DNA from: Cliona cf. orientalis
Lineage: Eukaryota; Porifera; Demospongiae; Clionaida; Clionaidae
DNA length: 64,000 bases
Assembly (NCBI GenBank): GCA_963930775.1
Contig: OZ005706.1
Location: forward strand, 434,001-498,000
Direction: 5' to 3'
This document shows, one piece after another, positions 25,058 to 38,400 of this stretch (positions are counted from its first letter, which is position 1; each line of letters opens with the position of its first letter). The notes beneath the pieces were generated by a model, which searched no databases, was not told the origin of the DNA, and saw only the letters and a list, made by a program, of their open reading frames with translations. A program made the translations under genes and the position numbers.

Positions 25058-26663
25058 TTATTTTCTCTCTTCTGAGCATGGGATCACAGTGACCACTCTG
25101 AGCATATTGACCACGAGGCTGGAGCAGTTTTCTGTACATTGTTCAATCTTTCGCCTCTTTGATTCTCTCGACGACAGACCAGCCACTCTTCCTACAGCAG
25201 AGAGAACAGCAAAAAAAGTAACCAATGTCCCTTTCACTTTGTTTTTACTAAATTAGGTGCTTATGCCCAAGCTAGGATATTAAATATAAATACATCAAGA
25301 GTTCCCTCTGGAAATATTCTGGCTTGGAGTAGCAAACCTACAATTATCATTATGCATTTGAGAACCTGAGAATGGCTGTGAGACAAGCCTCTGATATTAT
25401 AATATTATCAGCCATCCTGGTCTCTAAGTCTCCTCTGTATAAAATGCTACTCACTTGGTATGGTGTATCCAATGAAGGTGTAGTCCCTTCTGTGCAGCTC
25501 CGTGAACTGGTCAGAAGTCATCTCCTTGTTGTCTCTCTTCAAGACCATCTCTCCGCTCTCGTTTATCTCCTGGATCCACTCATATATCCCCACCAAGTTC
25601 TCGTTCGTGTCCTCGATCGCCATTGCATCCAGGGTCGGGTGCTTGAACACCTTGATAGAGTAATCCTTGTCCGTGTTGCAGGGAGTAATGTCGGGGGTCA
25701 GGTCAATATCAGGGACCTCTTCAGTTGTACTCATGTCGTCACCAGGGACCGTTGCCGTGGAGACCGGCGGTGGTGAATTAACTGTTGGGAATATTTGAAA
25801 AATGATGATTAATTGGATTGCCTCTTTTCTTTTTCTTTTCTCTGAGAGATTAATTAGTAATTTAAGACAGTCTTTCGTCATGGAATCTTTCCATGAAACA
25901 TCCAGGGCAGCATAGTGTACTCTTACACCAGGAATTTCTAAGGTTCAAGGTTCGGTGACCCTATACCCACCCGGCTCACATCGATGTGCCTGACCAGCCT
26001 CCACCGACCAATGAGCATTAGTGATTCATCTAGACATGCTTGAAAGTTTACACCATGCAAATATTTGGAGCCATTCTATGGTAGAGTAGGTAGACAACTG
26101 CCCTTGGGGAAGCTTGAGGCATTTCAATTCCTAAGCCTAATGAGATTAAATTTCCACTATGATAATGTCCTTTTACAGCAAAATTAATAAATAAAGCTTT
26201 TAGGCTTCAATACTAGTTGCTGAGAGGTGGTCTCGTTAAAGAAGTTTTACTACGTGTCTATCATTATAACTTGCAAAAGTTAATAATATTATTATTATTA
26301 TTATTAGCTACATTATATACCTGGGGGGTTGCATTTTGGGCAGCAGAGTACCTCGACCTCTATGGGATCATCGGGACCACAAGTGGGGACGGGGGGACAG
26401 GGCAGTTTCAGACAGCGGGTGACACCATCCTGTACGAGGAAATCAATCATAGAGTGTGGAGGAATGCTAATTAGTGGTGAGATATGGACAAGGGGAATTA
26501 TAAATGGACATGCATGGTTAAGTTGTGGTAAATTCTTTGTGGTGTAGGTATATTATAGCCCATTGCACCAGACCTAGACAAAACCTCCTACTTAACATAG
26601 ACTGTCAGACAGAGAGGGAGACGGAGAGAGAGAAAAGAGAGAGAGACGGGGAAAGAGAATAAA

Positions 26664-26698
<35 letters not shown>

Positions 26699-29018
26699 TA
26701 ATTTTCCACTCACAATGCAAGTGCAGTTGAGGCAGGGGACTTGCCCGTGTCCTGGAAGAGTGGGGTGCCAACTCTCTCCGTCTGAGTAGAAGGTGCCATC
26801 AAAGTCGTAGCAGCCGACCTCATCTGGGCCTGGGCTGACAGGAACAGCTGCAGCGCAAGTGAAAATATAATTTAATCAGCTGGTTCAGCTATAATTATTT
26901 TTGATAATAATTATGATAAGGAGCAGGGGCCCCCCGGCCTGACTGGCCCCCTGGGGAAGGGGGGGAGGGAGATCTTTTAATCACCAACTAAAAATAATTT
27001 ATTGATCGTGACGTGATCCTTCCTTTTTTCTGAGAAGTGGATCACGTGGCTACATAGCATTACAAAAATTGGTTTGCTTACTTGGGCATGAAGGGCAGCA
27101 GCTTCCTTCTGGCACAACAGCATCAGCGGCATCACAGTTTAGCACGGGACAGTCCGTAGATACATCGCTGCACTCCACAGAACCATCCTGTAATAGTTAC
27201 GAGGAAATACAAAATCACGCATGCAGTGAAAACACGAAGCAGTTAGTTACATCACTGCCGTTGTAATCTGAAAGGAGGGGGAAAGATCTCTACATGGGTA
27301 TTTGACAACAGAGGTGTTGTTGGGATTGCTTCCCACAAAAATATGACACTTACGTTATTGCATCAAACATGTGTACCAAAAACACCGATAATAGCTATCA
27401 ATATAACGTACATTGCAGCTGCATTCAATGCAGTAGGGATTGGTAGAAGATGCGTTGGTCTGGTTCTGAGACTTGTTCTCCTCGTAAGCTTGCAGCATGG
27501 ATGGAGGATGGAAATGGTCGCCGTGGGGAATATTGAGACCCTCATAGATACAGCCACGTGGTCCTGTCGTCAAATCTGCAACAAATCACAAGGTGGTATA
27601 ATTCTCATTTGCACAATAATATAACAGGTTCTCCAAACTTGATTTAGCAACTTTTCAACCATATTCTAGCATAAATTATTAATTATTATCTATGATATTT
27701 TAGCTGAGAACCCTCATCAACTTGGAAATTAAAATTTTGATAGTTCCTATATCAGTTGTTGCCTATAGTATTCAAACCACTTTCCATATAAAAGAGTAAC
27801 GTAAAGAGATAGACTCAGTCCCTTACCTGGTTCAACGCAGATTGGGCAGCACTGTCCGTCCAAGGTGATGGGGTTGTCACAGGAGACTGGCTGACACTGA
27901 ATCTCCTCACACTGTGCAATGGTGGTCTGCAGTGAGTCAGAGAGATAGGGAGCAGCAAAGAGAGAGATGGGTGAAGTCAGCAATAGCAGCAGAATGAATC
28001 TACTATCCAGCTGCATTTTCTCAGTACTAATGATTTTAGCAAAACTAAGACAAAATTTCCACTTCAGAAATGGCTCTAGACAGATGAATGGCACTCCTTT
28101 ATATAGCCTACAGCCATTGCACAATTGAGGAACTAGTTCCATTATGCAGCTGCATGCAGTCTCGTCCCCAAAGCTAAGGGGGAGTGCCTAGCGCCCTGAT
28201 GCTTAGTGCGTGGGCGGCTCCTAGTCATCTACGCATGCGCATTATGGCGTGAACACGCTAGCTAGCTGTTAATGCAGTGCAAGAGGAGGAAATTAGACAG
28301 GTACTGACCGGTTGGCAGGTGCAGTCGTAGCAGACGGCCTCGTACTGTTTTCCATCGACCTCTACGACAGGGTGGAACACCTCTCCAATGGCGTATCTCC
28401 GGTTGTTGAGCACGCATTCGTTGAAACCAGGTATGGCGGCTGAAGACACTGTAGGGGGAACAGGAGAGTGTGTGTGCATGCGAGTGTGAAACGGTTCATA
28501 GGATCGCTATTGTCACCAACGTGGGCCGAACACGCGCCATGCAAATGCGCAAGCACGCATGCAGCTGCATTCGCAGGTACATGCACTTATTATTAAAATT
28601 TAATTTTACTGACCACTATAAATAATATTACAAAGGCCGGCAAGCCAGCCTACATACTGCACAATTACATACGTACAACATGAACAGGCTGCGGTTCATT
28701 TCGAGCAGCCACGCCGCTGTGGAGAGAGCGTACAGACGTAGACTAGCTGGTGGACTCCATCTCCATGTATCATGCATACGTGCACTTAATTGCATGCAAC
28801 GCCTGCATGCGGTGAGCTAATTAAGTGCGGGCAGGTTATCAGATCGATAAGTGGCTGTGGACGTGGCTGGGGCCATATCCATGGGGGCTGCATGCTGGGG
28901 GATGAGTCAAGTTGAGGTTATGCAACATACCTTGATCTACTAGGAGGAGATTGAGGAGAAAGAGAAGTCCAACAGATGCAAATACAAAACTACGCCGAGA
29001 TGCAGATCTAGACATCAT
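25058..29018 (-). CDS. CHRDL1: Chordin-like secreted BMP-binding protein (three VWC domains)
   Basis: Long form exons: 29018-28931, 28448-28309, 27926-27827, 27575-27412, 27187-27082, 26847-26714, 26429-26321, 25781-25455 and 25191-25058; 433 residues, all phases exact. A signal peptide (SFVFASVGLLFLLNLLL) is followed by three von Willebrand factor C domains: CVLNN...CCPICVEP, GCIYEG...CCPSCP and GCYDFDG...CCPKCNPP, each split between two exons. The C-terminal part (CNTDKDYSIKVFKHP, then IYEW, TELHRRDYTFIGYT, QCTENCSSLVVNMLRVVTV) follows the layout of the vertebrate CHRDL C-terminal region. Three VWC domains plus this tail is the chordin-like architecture. BMP binding is known for the family, not shown here. 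A basic stretch (SKRRK) may be a processing site. The symbol denotes the family; one-to-one orthology to CHRDL1 or CHRDL2 is unproved. Confidence 0.85.
27827..28016 (-). CDS. Alternative first exon of the chordin-like gene with its own signal peptide
   Basis: ATG at 28016 opens MQLDSRFILLLLLTSPISLF, a good signal peptide, and reads in frame through the internal acceptor at 27927/27926 into the second half of the first VWC domain (QCEEIQCQPVSC...CCPIC). A TATATAAA lies 82 bases upstream. The resulting 387-residue form would have only the C-terminal half of VWC1. In the long form the bases encoding SLFAAPYLSDSLQ serve instead as the polypyrimidine tract and acceptor. Confidence 0.55.
28098..28105 (-). 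promoter_or_regulatory. Putative TATA box, internal chordin-like promoter
   Basis: TATATAAA on the minus strand, 82 bases ahead of ATG 28016, within GGCTATATAAAGGAG. Confidence 0.5.
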
Positions 29019-29220
29019 GATCGATGTTTCACTCGCTAGCCAGAGATACGATGAAAATCAGTAGAAATGGAGAGACTGGGTGCAGACCGCTGTGAGTGAT
29101 ACTGGTATTAAACAGGAGGTATTAGATGGATGACCCTCTCGTCTTCTTTTTTCTCTTTTCTTTAGATGTCGCCTATTCTCTTGTGCGGTGGCTGTGAGCG
29201 ACCGGAGGGCTACTTGGCTG

Positions 29221-29228
29221 CTTATATA
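29221..29228 (-). promoter_or_regulatory. Putative TATA box, upstream chordin-like promoter
   Basis: TATATAAG on the minus strand, about 200 bases ahead of ATG 29018, in GGGTATATAAGCAGC. Confidence 0.45.
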
Positions 29229-30514
29229 CCCACCCATCTCCATTCATTCACTCATTAAAGCATGCATCATCAACGCAGCATTATTTTTCGTATACACATT
29301 TCCCCCCACAATCACATTATTCATAGTATATAATATGCGGTCGACCGGTCACCTGAGTTGTGTTTGGTTGTGAATACTTTATGGATTTTACGTCTATTCA
29401 TGCCAAGAGGTGAGGTATGCAATACATAACACAGACGACTACGCTATGATTCCATACAATAATATTAATACTATATATAGCTAGGCCATGCCAGTTAACT
29501 AACAAACACTAGTTACTAAGGTAAAACAATTTTAGAGGGGAGGCCAGCTCAGCTCAGCCACCACCGGTCGCTATAATAATATTATAGCTCGGTCGCTAAC
29601 GGGCTCACCAGCTCATCAACACTCCTGGCACAGTTTTCAGATCATCTATCAAAATCGACAAAACCAAAACAGACTTGAAATTCCTTTCCGCCGCCCACCA
29701 CCTACCACTACCACTACCCATGTGCAGGACTGAGTAGTGAGAATAAAATAACCACAAACAATGTTGCCAGTTATGGCTGGTCAAGGGTACTTGCTTATAT
29801 TTCACAGTTTAGATAATCTCTGATATCAGAGGAGAAACGACAATCCTATAGTGTAGTGAGTAGACAAGACTAGGATAGAGAGTATGGAATAGGCAAGGTG
29901 AGGTGAGGTGGGGGAGTGTTGATAGTTAAACAGAGATCACAGGATTAATTAGCTCAATAATAGGCTACGGAAAGGAGGAAAGGATGGACACTATATTGTA
30001 TCTGAAAGTTGACCCAAATGACCTTTCGTTTGTCACTAAACATCCTCAACCATTGTAGGAACAGCTGTCTGTGATTATTAGAGGATGCACTTTTACTTTA
30101 CAACGTGAAATTGGAAGCTGGTGGACTGCCAGGAGGCATAATGGAGCAAAGTAACCTCGACAATAATCACCTTTGAGAGATTTGATACCACTGAGATAAC
30201 GTTACCACCACCCACTGATCTGTTTTTCTTTTCAATTTCTACTTTCAATATGCTCTCGTAAACAACATAATCCTTTTGATACTCTTACCGGCCACCCATT
30301 AAACTAAAAATATAACAATAATTATTATAATGATAATAATATTATGGTTTCAGAAGATAATAGATAAAATACATAGTGATTCCATTACCCTAGCACATTT
30401 GACAATTTCTGTCAAAGTTTCTACTACAAATGTCACGCTAATAATAGATAATAGTAGCTATTAATAGACATACAGTCCAAGCCAGCTGCCCAGAGGTGAA
30501 GAATTGATGAGACA
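29229..30514. other. Intergenic region between chordin-like and PSMD1
   Basis: AT-rich, no coding signal that continues across a plausible splice site. It contains the upstream part of the chordin-like promoter and the sequence beyond the PSMD1 stop codon. Confidence 0.5.
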
Positions 30515-30587
30515 TTAAATGTCCGTCCACTCAAAAGGCTCTGGAGGCTGAGGCTCCTCCTCCTCATCCTGCCCAGGGAGAACAACT

Positions 30588-30680
<93 letters not shown>

Positions 30681-33433
30681 TAAATTTTCAGCACCTAACT
30701 CCTTTGGTGTAGTGAGCCTGGTAATATTGAAATCTAACTTTCAAAGCATACCACACCACAACAGATTAGCATTGAGAGCCTTGCACATTCACACTACATC
30801 AGATGACATCACATGGCGTGTCCCATTGACATCAAGAGTATAATATTAGCCTAGCTATAGGCAGCCAATCAGCGATAGACAGAGATTTAGTTTCATAACG
30901 GGCGGCCAGACAGACATAGCGAGACAAATGAGGAAGTGAGAACACAAGGACAAGGATAAGCTAACAAGACACTTCCTCACCCACCCACCCCACTTTCACT
31001 ACTGCCTGACAGCGATGACTATTACCCCATATCCCCTCCCTCTCTCTCCCTCCCTCCTCCCAGCATAGCTGGAGTTCAGTCACCCAGCAGGCATAGACAA
31101 TACAGAGGACGGGTCTGTACCACGATAATAATTATTATCATGCGTGACGTAAAAGTTCAGTGATAACTGGCGAGATTAGGCCATACAAAACCACTATGCG
31201 GAAATACACTGTAAAAAGATGGAAGCTATCGATGTCCTTTCACAATACACTAGGGTGGGAGCTTTTCTGTAAAGTACTAAACTTAGGAGTCAGGTCTGAA
31301 TGAAGAGGGCATACGTAGTAGGAAGTGGAGAGAGAGAGGGGGGGAGGGAGGGAGGGTACACTGATAAATTGGTGTATTAAGGAGAGGGGGAGAAGGGGAG
31401 AGGGGAGAGGAGGGAGGGGGAGGGGGTACGCCAGACTGACGCAGACAAAGACTAATCGAAGGCATGGGAGTGTGGGGAGTATGTGATAGGACAGCTAATA
31501 ACTCCAGCCAAAGCAGTTCCCTCCACTCCACTGGCCGCCAGAAGGAATGCAATCAGCCACTGTCCCCCAGTCTCGACACGGCTATGAATCCAATGCTAGG
31601 GTGCAGTAGTCAACCGCCGTAACTGGATTCACAGCCGGCTAGCATAGCCCCAAGGCAAACAAACATCGAAGTACAAGTGTCAAATAAAAGGACTGTGTTA
31701 TTTGTCTAATTAGAATTAGTGCCATCTACATGAAAGAGTAGGTTGGAAATTCACAAGCTTTAGCACGATTCCACAAATTTTGATTGCATAACTAACAATT
31801 TGATATAAAAATGACCGATTATACAACATTAGCGATTGTTACATAATATACAGATTATTAAGCATCTCGAAATAGTAGCTGGTTACGACCTCCGACCTTT
31901 GAAATTTTTTCAGAGAAATATGACATAATATTATGTTCGATTTCCAGATAAACACTTGCCACACACACACACGAGTCAAACAGCTGCAGCCCAGATACAG
32001 TGTCCTCAAACACCCCCCCTGCATCACCACAAACTAGCTAGGTCACTGCAAACACACCAGCTGCTATCTCAATCCCATAGTACGCTAAAAACACTGTTGC
32101 TAGGCAACCAGCTAGGTGTGTGGGTGATGGGGGGGGGGGGGGGAGGAAGCTAGGAGAGAGAGAGAGAGATTGAGATCTCCACGACAACAGATGGCTAGCT
32201 ACAAGAGAGGTGTATAATTTTTCTGACTAATTTTTTGATCAAGCAGAACAAAAAAGGTTGTGCATGGGAACAGCTGCAGCACATTAGCACTCGAGATGTT
32301 GACGTTGATTAAAAGGCGATACCAGGAAGTGTCCATTGAAATAATACCATTCACACACATACACACACGTCACGTGCATGGCTTGCGAATAGATTTGTTC
32401 TCATGAGTGGTGTAAGTTTCTCAATCACACGGGAAAGTTATTAAATGATATCTGGATAAGTGCCAAGTGACAAAAATTAGCTAATACAATTGTACACATC
32501 ATTTCCCCAGGCCCATTCCCAGACCCCATTCCAAATGCTGCATGCCGAAAAGCTGCCTTTTAGCATGCAACACTGAAAAAGCAGGGAATGGACCTGGAGA
32601 CAAGGCCATACTTTCCACTATGTAGAAATTTAATACTCTGGGAGTCAAAACTGATTGCTGATGCAATAGCTACCAACAGAATGAGACGTGCACACGAAAA
32701 AACAGACAAAATAATTAATATCCCCAAAAAGTACCTTTGAGAGGTTCAATGAGTTCCTCCGGTCCGTCATGAGACTCAGCTGCGTCACGTAACATGATAA
32801 TACCACCAGACGTAATCTGACAAGAAAAAAAAAATAATATCAAAACCTGTGCATTACATCATCACTATTTACACACATACACACAGACAGAGGTGCAAGA
32901 TTTAAATAACAGCAGCTCCCAGGTGACAAAATTATCGACAAATAAAACATTGTGAAATAACCTATCAAAATGTGAGATCAAATGAATCAGCCATAGAGAA
33001 GGTGCTTATATGGTAACGGGTGCTTGAGATCGAATTAATAACTGCAACGATACAAATTATTAACTCAAAAAACCACAAAACATTTCCCATCAACTCATTA
33101 GCAGCTGTCAATTTCCTTAGTTACCACGGAGAATAGACAAACGGCAATTAGGCACGGCACAATCGAATGATCCTCACCACTCAAGTGGTTTATCCCCCCA
33201 GGGCCCACTCATGCCACGCCCACCTAGGTCAACCGTAAACTCAGCTACTGGATAATCAAAAACAGAGAAAGTGTGAAATTATCAATCAGTGAATCTACCT
33301 CAACATCATGTATAGCTTACTGGTTTCAAGGGCTTGTATCTGCAGCTGTCTTCCCAGACAAGAACCTTCAGCTATATACGAATGGAGGGGGGAGGGAAGG
33401 AGAGAGGGAGGGAGGGAGGGAGGGAGGGAGGGG

Positions 33434-33473
<40 letters not shown>

Positions 33474-36400
33474 GAATAACATTATGAGTAATAGTTACAC
33501 GTATGTCAGACGTTAGTGGTTAGCAAGTACTTGTAAGGCCCGCCCTATAGTAGTGTAGTGTGGACCATGGAATGTGCTGTAGCTTGAAACCCATACCTAC
33601 TTTGCAGAAGGGTAGGCTATATAAAGGGGATAGCTACATCCATATCCTTTAATCTTTTGTAATTTCTTTTTAGGTTTGAATTTTTGAAAGGCTGGCCACA
33701 CCAGGTGCAGCCTACATTGAAATTTCACACGTCACAACTACAAGTTCCCTTGCACAAGAAAGTGCAGACATTGGACAATTATAATATTTCTATAAACTTC
33801 ACAGAATTCAATCTGGGTGCTTAATGATATTCATAGGTTTTTAATTAAGTTATGATTTTTAACTCCACCCATTTCAAACCAGGTGGCCCACCCTGATTCA
33901 GGTATGCTGGACTGGAATATCTCAAATACGCAAACCATTATCAAGATCATTGCTTGAATTTGCATGCATGTTAACTTCTCTGATCAGGTATATAGCTGCA
34001 ACTTATTTTTTCTCTCTCTCTTTGGCTCCAGTGCAGTGTGGGAGTAAAGCTCTGATATGTCTCATTTGGTTGAGCTGCTAGGAGAATTCAAAAGCTAAGC
34101 ATAGCCAAACAAAGTGCGCAATTAGCATTTCTCAAATATTAACCGTTTAATTTCCAATAGTCAAATAAAATATTCTCAAGTGTTGATCGTGCGCTTTCTC
34201 CTGCAGAAGCAGAATAGAGGGGGAGCCTTGGGCACGAATAACTCAGATTAATTAACACCACACTCATGTGAAATGCAGTCAACATAGCAACTAAAACATT
34301 TAGTCACAGCAACTGCAACTCAGGAATAGATTTCTTGGAGACTAGACTTCCCATTATGTACTAATATATCAACCATCTATCCACCCATTGCCACGGGTCA
34401 CATGTGATTTCATGAACTTACGGCAGGAAAATGTAGAGCATTCATGAGAAACAATAAACAATTGGTTTCCAACAGGCAACAAATTATCTTTATCACAGTA
34501 CTTTTGGTTACGCCACGCCGTGTCGCAATTTCCCCTCGTGTGAACACACCGTTTATAATCACTTTGGTCACGCCACGCTGCATTGCAATTTCCCCTTGAG
34601 CGAACACAAAGCTTGCACTGGTAGTAAAAGCATGCAAGGACATTGAGTTTGCTCTGCCGCAAGACATCACCAGGTCACAAGGCTATCACGAAACATGTAC
34701 ACACTCGCCAGCTGAGACACTACAAGTGCGGTCAGAACTCATAAGAAAAAATCACTCGTGAAGATGCCACAGGCATGTTCGTGTGTTGTCATGGGAGAGA
34801 AAAGGCATAACAAAGTTTGTGAGAAGTTGTGCCCACGATAATATTATCTCATAAGAATAAGGGCTGCAGGGCATCATATAATATAAAGAGTGAAAATGCT
34901 GAAGTAATCCTCTGTAAGAGAGGCTAACTTGAAAGCATTCTGGAGAACACCTAAGTCACACACACACACACACACACTCGTCTCCACAAGATAAGAAGAA
35001 AAAATAAATACCTAGCTACACTCTCTCACATATTTTACAGCTACACAAATGCCAAAAGTCACTCTGTGTGTGTGTGGGGCCTGAAAAAACGAAATTATTT
35101 CGTAAGAGCTGAAACATCGTTATAGAGAGAGAGAGAGAGAGAGAGTGCAGCATGAATGAAAAGGACATAGCATGTCAAATCGTCCGTCGCTGGAATCTCA
35201 TCGGAAAAACGGACCATGTGTACATGTACATGTACGTTGCTATGGCATTTGCTAAGTTAACGGGATCAATAAGCGACTGTATATGGCGACAAAGAGGGAC
35301 AGTGATTGAGTCTAACGTGGGGCAACGAGAAACACGCAGACACACACACACACACACTCTTTCACACGTGAAGCGATGGTGGCGACGACGACCACACATA
35401 CGACAGAGAAGGAGACAAGACGAAACAGTCCCAAATAAAAACTTCAAACACACTGCTGCACGAGTAGAAGCACATGGAGGGTTTATTTTGCTCGTGGTGT
35501 GATGTCACTGAAGGTAATAGGCCCATCATTATATTATTAGTGGCATCTGACAGCTGCAATTAGGCCGTCTAGACAACCAGTATTACATCATAACGGAGCT
35601 ATTTGTGCATGCTACAAACTGCCGAGTCAGCATCTTGCGTGGGGCCGAGAGGGGGGGGGGGGGGGGTATCATCACGAGGTTATTTATTTTTGCAAATATG
35701 ATTACAAAATCTCCCTTACATAGCCTTACAAAGCTTATGCATTGTGCAGTATATGGTCTACCAGGATGTCACGTCGGTAGGCATACCATATGGCACACCA
35801 CATACTGTAGACTGCATCTTAAAAGGATTGGAACATCAAATTTTGTTGTGCTGTTGAGATGTTTATGAAGAAATTTTTTTTTGGAGGGGGGGGGGGGGGA
35901 TACATGGTTATGCACGTAGAAAGCTAAGTTAAGACATTGGGAATGCTATCAATGTCAGTTATGAGCCAAAAGTAGCCTCCCTAAGCCAGCAATGTCCATT
36001 TTTAAGCAATCACTCAACAAGGGACGACATATCTCACATAGCATGTTGATACAAATGCAAAATATTATAACACAGTGTTCTCCCCAGCATGCATACATAA
36101 GGCATGTCGGCCCAAAAAGCCTTCAGTACAGAATTCCTTTGATGTGGGAATAGGGAGATTCCAAAAGCTTTGATGTGGCCACAGCCTCCACCCAAAGTAT
36201 GCCCTACTGTCGTGCCTTGAATTTTGCTTGGGGAGAACACTAACATTTTGTTAGCACACAATAATTATTATGCAATCTGCAACTCGAGACTCGACAGGTG
36301 GTGACAACCATGTCTCCTCTTCTATTATTACACACGAAAAAAGCAGACAAAATTAATATCCCAAAAAGTGCGATTTTTTTTCTCATCTGACTTGGCACTG

Positions 36401-38309
36401 GCAGTGTAAATAACAGGTGCCCCAGTCTCAAGGGTTTAATATCTAACTAGCGAGTAATAATCACTTATAACTAACACTAACAGCCCACACACAAGGCAGC
36501 TGGCCTATGAAGGGATAAAGTTCACTAAAACAATTCAAAGGAGACACGTAAAAAAATAGCTAGGACATTATTCGACCAATAGCCATCACAAAATTAATCA
36601 TTTTAGTCATGGAAGCATCAGAAAAGAATGTGCGTGTCTGTGTGAAGGGTTTGGGTTTGGTATTATCATTGGTGGATTTTTTCAAAGCTGTTTTAAATTT
36701 TGTGCTCATTTTTTTCCTCACTTGGGCACAAGCAGTATAGATAACAGGCTACCCTAAAAAGGATTAACTATTAATAACCAACCTAAACTAGCGGACCCCA
36801 CATGAGTCAGTTAATTAACCAAAGTGCTATGGATGAAGTTCCACTAAAATGATTGCCAAAATTATCCACGGAGACAAAATAGTTGATATTCAACTCAGTC
36901 ATCACAGATATCTCATTATGGCGAGGTTTGGAGTGCTCAAGCCACGTACGCACATGGTGACGTAGGGTGTGACTAAAATCGGGGGGGGGGTGACAGACGG
37001 AATGTCACAGAACAAAGACTGATTTTTTTCTCCTCTCACACACTCTTCAAAACTTTGAGAAAAACGTGACAATTTAGGCAGGATCTCTGTGTGGCATTTG
37101 CATGCTTTAACGGGCTGCACCTATATGGGCTGCCCTCCTCCGGATTTTTGGACTGACTCTCAAAAAAAGTTGAACTTTCTTGAACTCTCGCTACACATAA
37201 CTCGTCACACAGCAACACTACACTACACTAAAGACATGATATGCCATTGGGACAGACAGTCTTAACATATTCAAAGGGCATTAACTTTCTTTCAGAACAG
37301 TGGGAAGAAAGGGTGATTATGTCTGACTAGAGAAAGGAGATCCGTGCTAGATAAAATGGCTGTCTAGCCAGAGAACAGAAAAGAGAGAAAAAATAGATTA
37401 AGAGTTAAGGAGAGTTGGGAAAATCTGATGGGCAGGAGAAAGAAAGATTGATTTGGATGAGTGAGCTAGACACAGCCCCTTGTACTAATTAGTAACAGCT
37501 GACCAACAATGGGAGACGCCCATGAACATAACAGCAAAATGATACATGCATTATGAATAGGTTTGTAAAACAATATCAGTACGCATCATCATCGATCTAC
37601 ATTTTCCATTATTATTGTTCATCTCACCTGTTGAGGGAGGACCCTGGCTGGATTGGCAATCATCTGGAAGTCTGGTTCGTCACTCTTCTTCTTCTCCCCC
37701 GCTGCTCCTCCACTAGCTGTGCTCCCGGCAGCTGGCAGAGTCACCTTCTTACCACCTCCTCCTCCTTCTCCACCCTTCTCCTCTCCCTTACCCTCCACCT
37801 CCATCTTGTCCTCTCCCTCCTTCTTCACGGCAGCTGTTGCTGTGGAGGGGTTGGCAGTGGCAGTGGGAGTGGAGTCTGAGGTATCCATTGACACTTCTGC
37901 TTTCTTTTCCCCAGACTCCTACATGTATATAGAAGGCATGCAATAAATTCTACATAGGAGGAGGGGGTGAAAGAGAGAGAGAGAGAAACACTAGTTTTAG
38001 GCTTCATAGGGATACACATAAGACATAATATTATATAAAATTTAATTTGTAATAAGCAGAACCAGGTGAGGCCTGCCTTCCAAAAATTCAAACCTAATAT
38101 GGAATTACAAGAATGCAAAGGATATGGATGTAGCTATCCCCTTTATATAGCCTACCCTTTTGCAAAGTAGGTATGGGTTTTAAGCTGTAACACATTCCAT
38201 GGTCCACACTACACTACTATAGGGCTGGCCTTACAAGTACTTGCTAACCACTAACGTCTGACATACATGTAGGTGTAGCTATTACTCATTTATAATGTTA
38301 TTCATACTC

Positions 38310-38400
<91 letters not shown>

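Noticed and set aside
28017-28142. N-terminal extension of the internal chordin-like exon (MELVPQLCNG)
   Set aside because: It spans the TATA box, and the following Met at 28016 gives a proper signal peptide. The extension is probably promoter and 5'UTR.
34369-34670. Two overlapping frames with Cys/Trp-rich or helix-turn-helix-like peptides
   Set aside because: Both come from the 60-bp direct repeat read in different frames; no splice context and no family match.
35152-35502. 116-codon frame rich in His/Arg and Thr-His repeats
   Set aside because: Generated by CA and GA repeats in a PSMD1 intron; no supporting splice structure.
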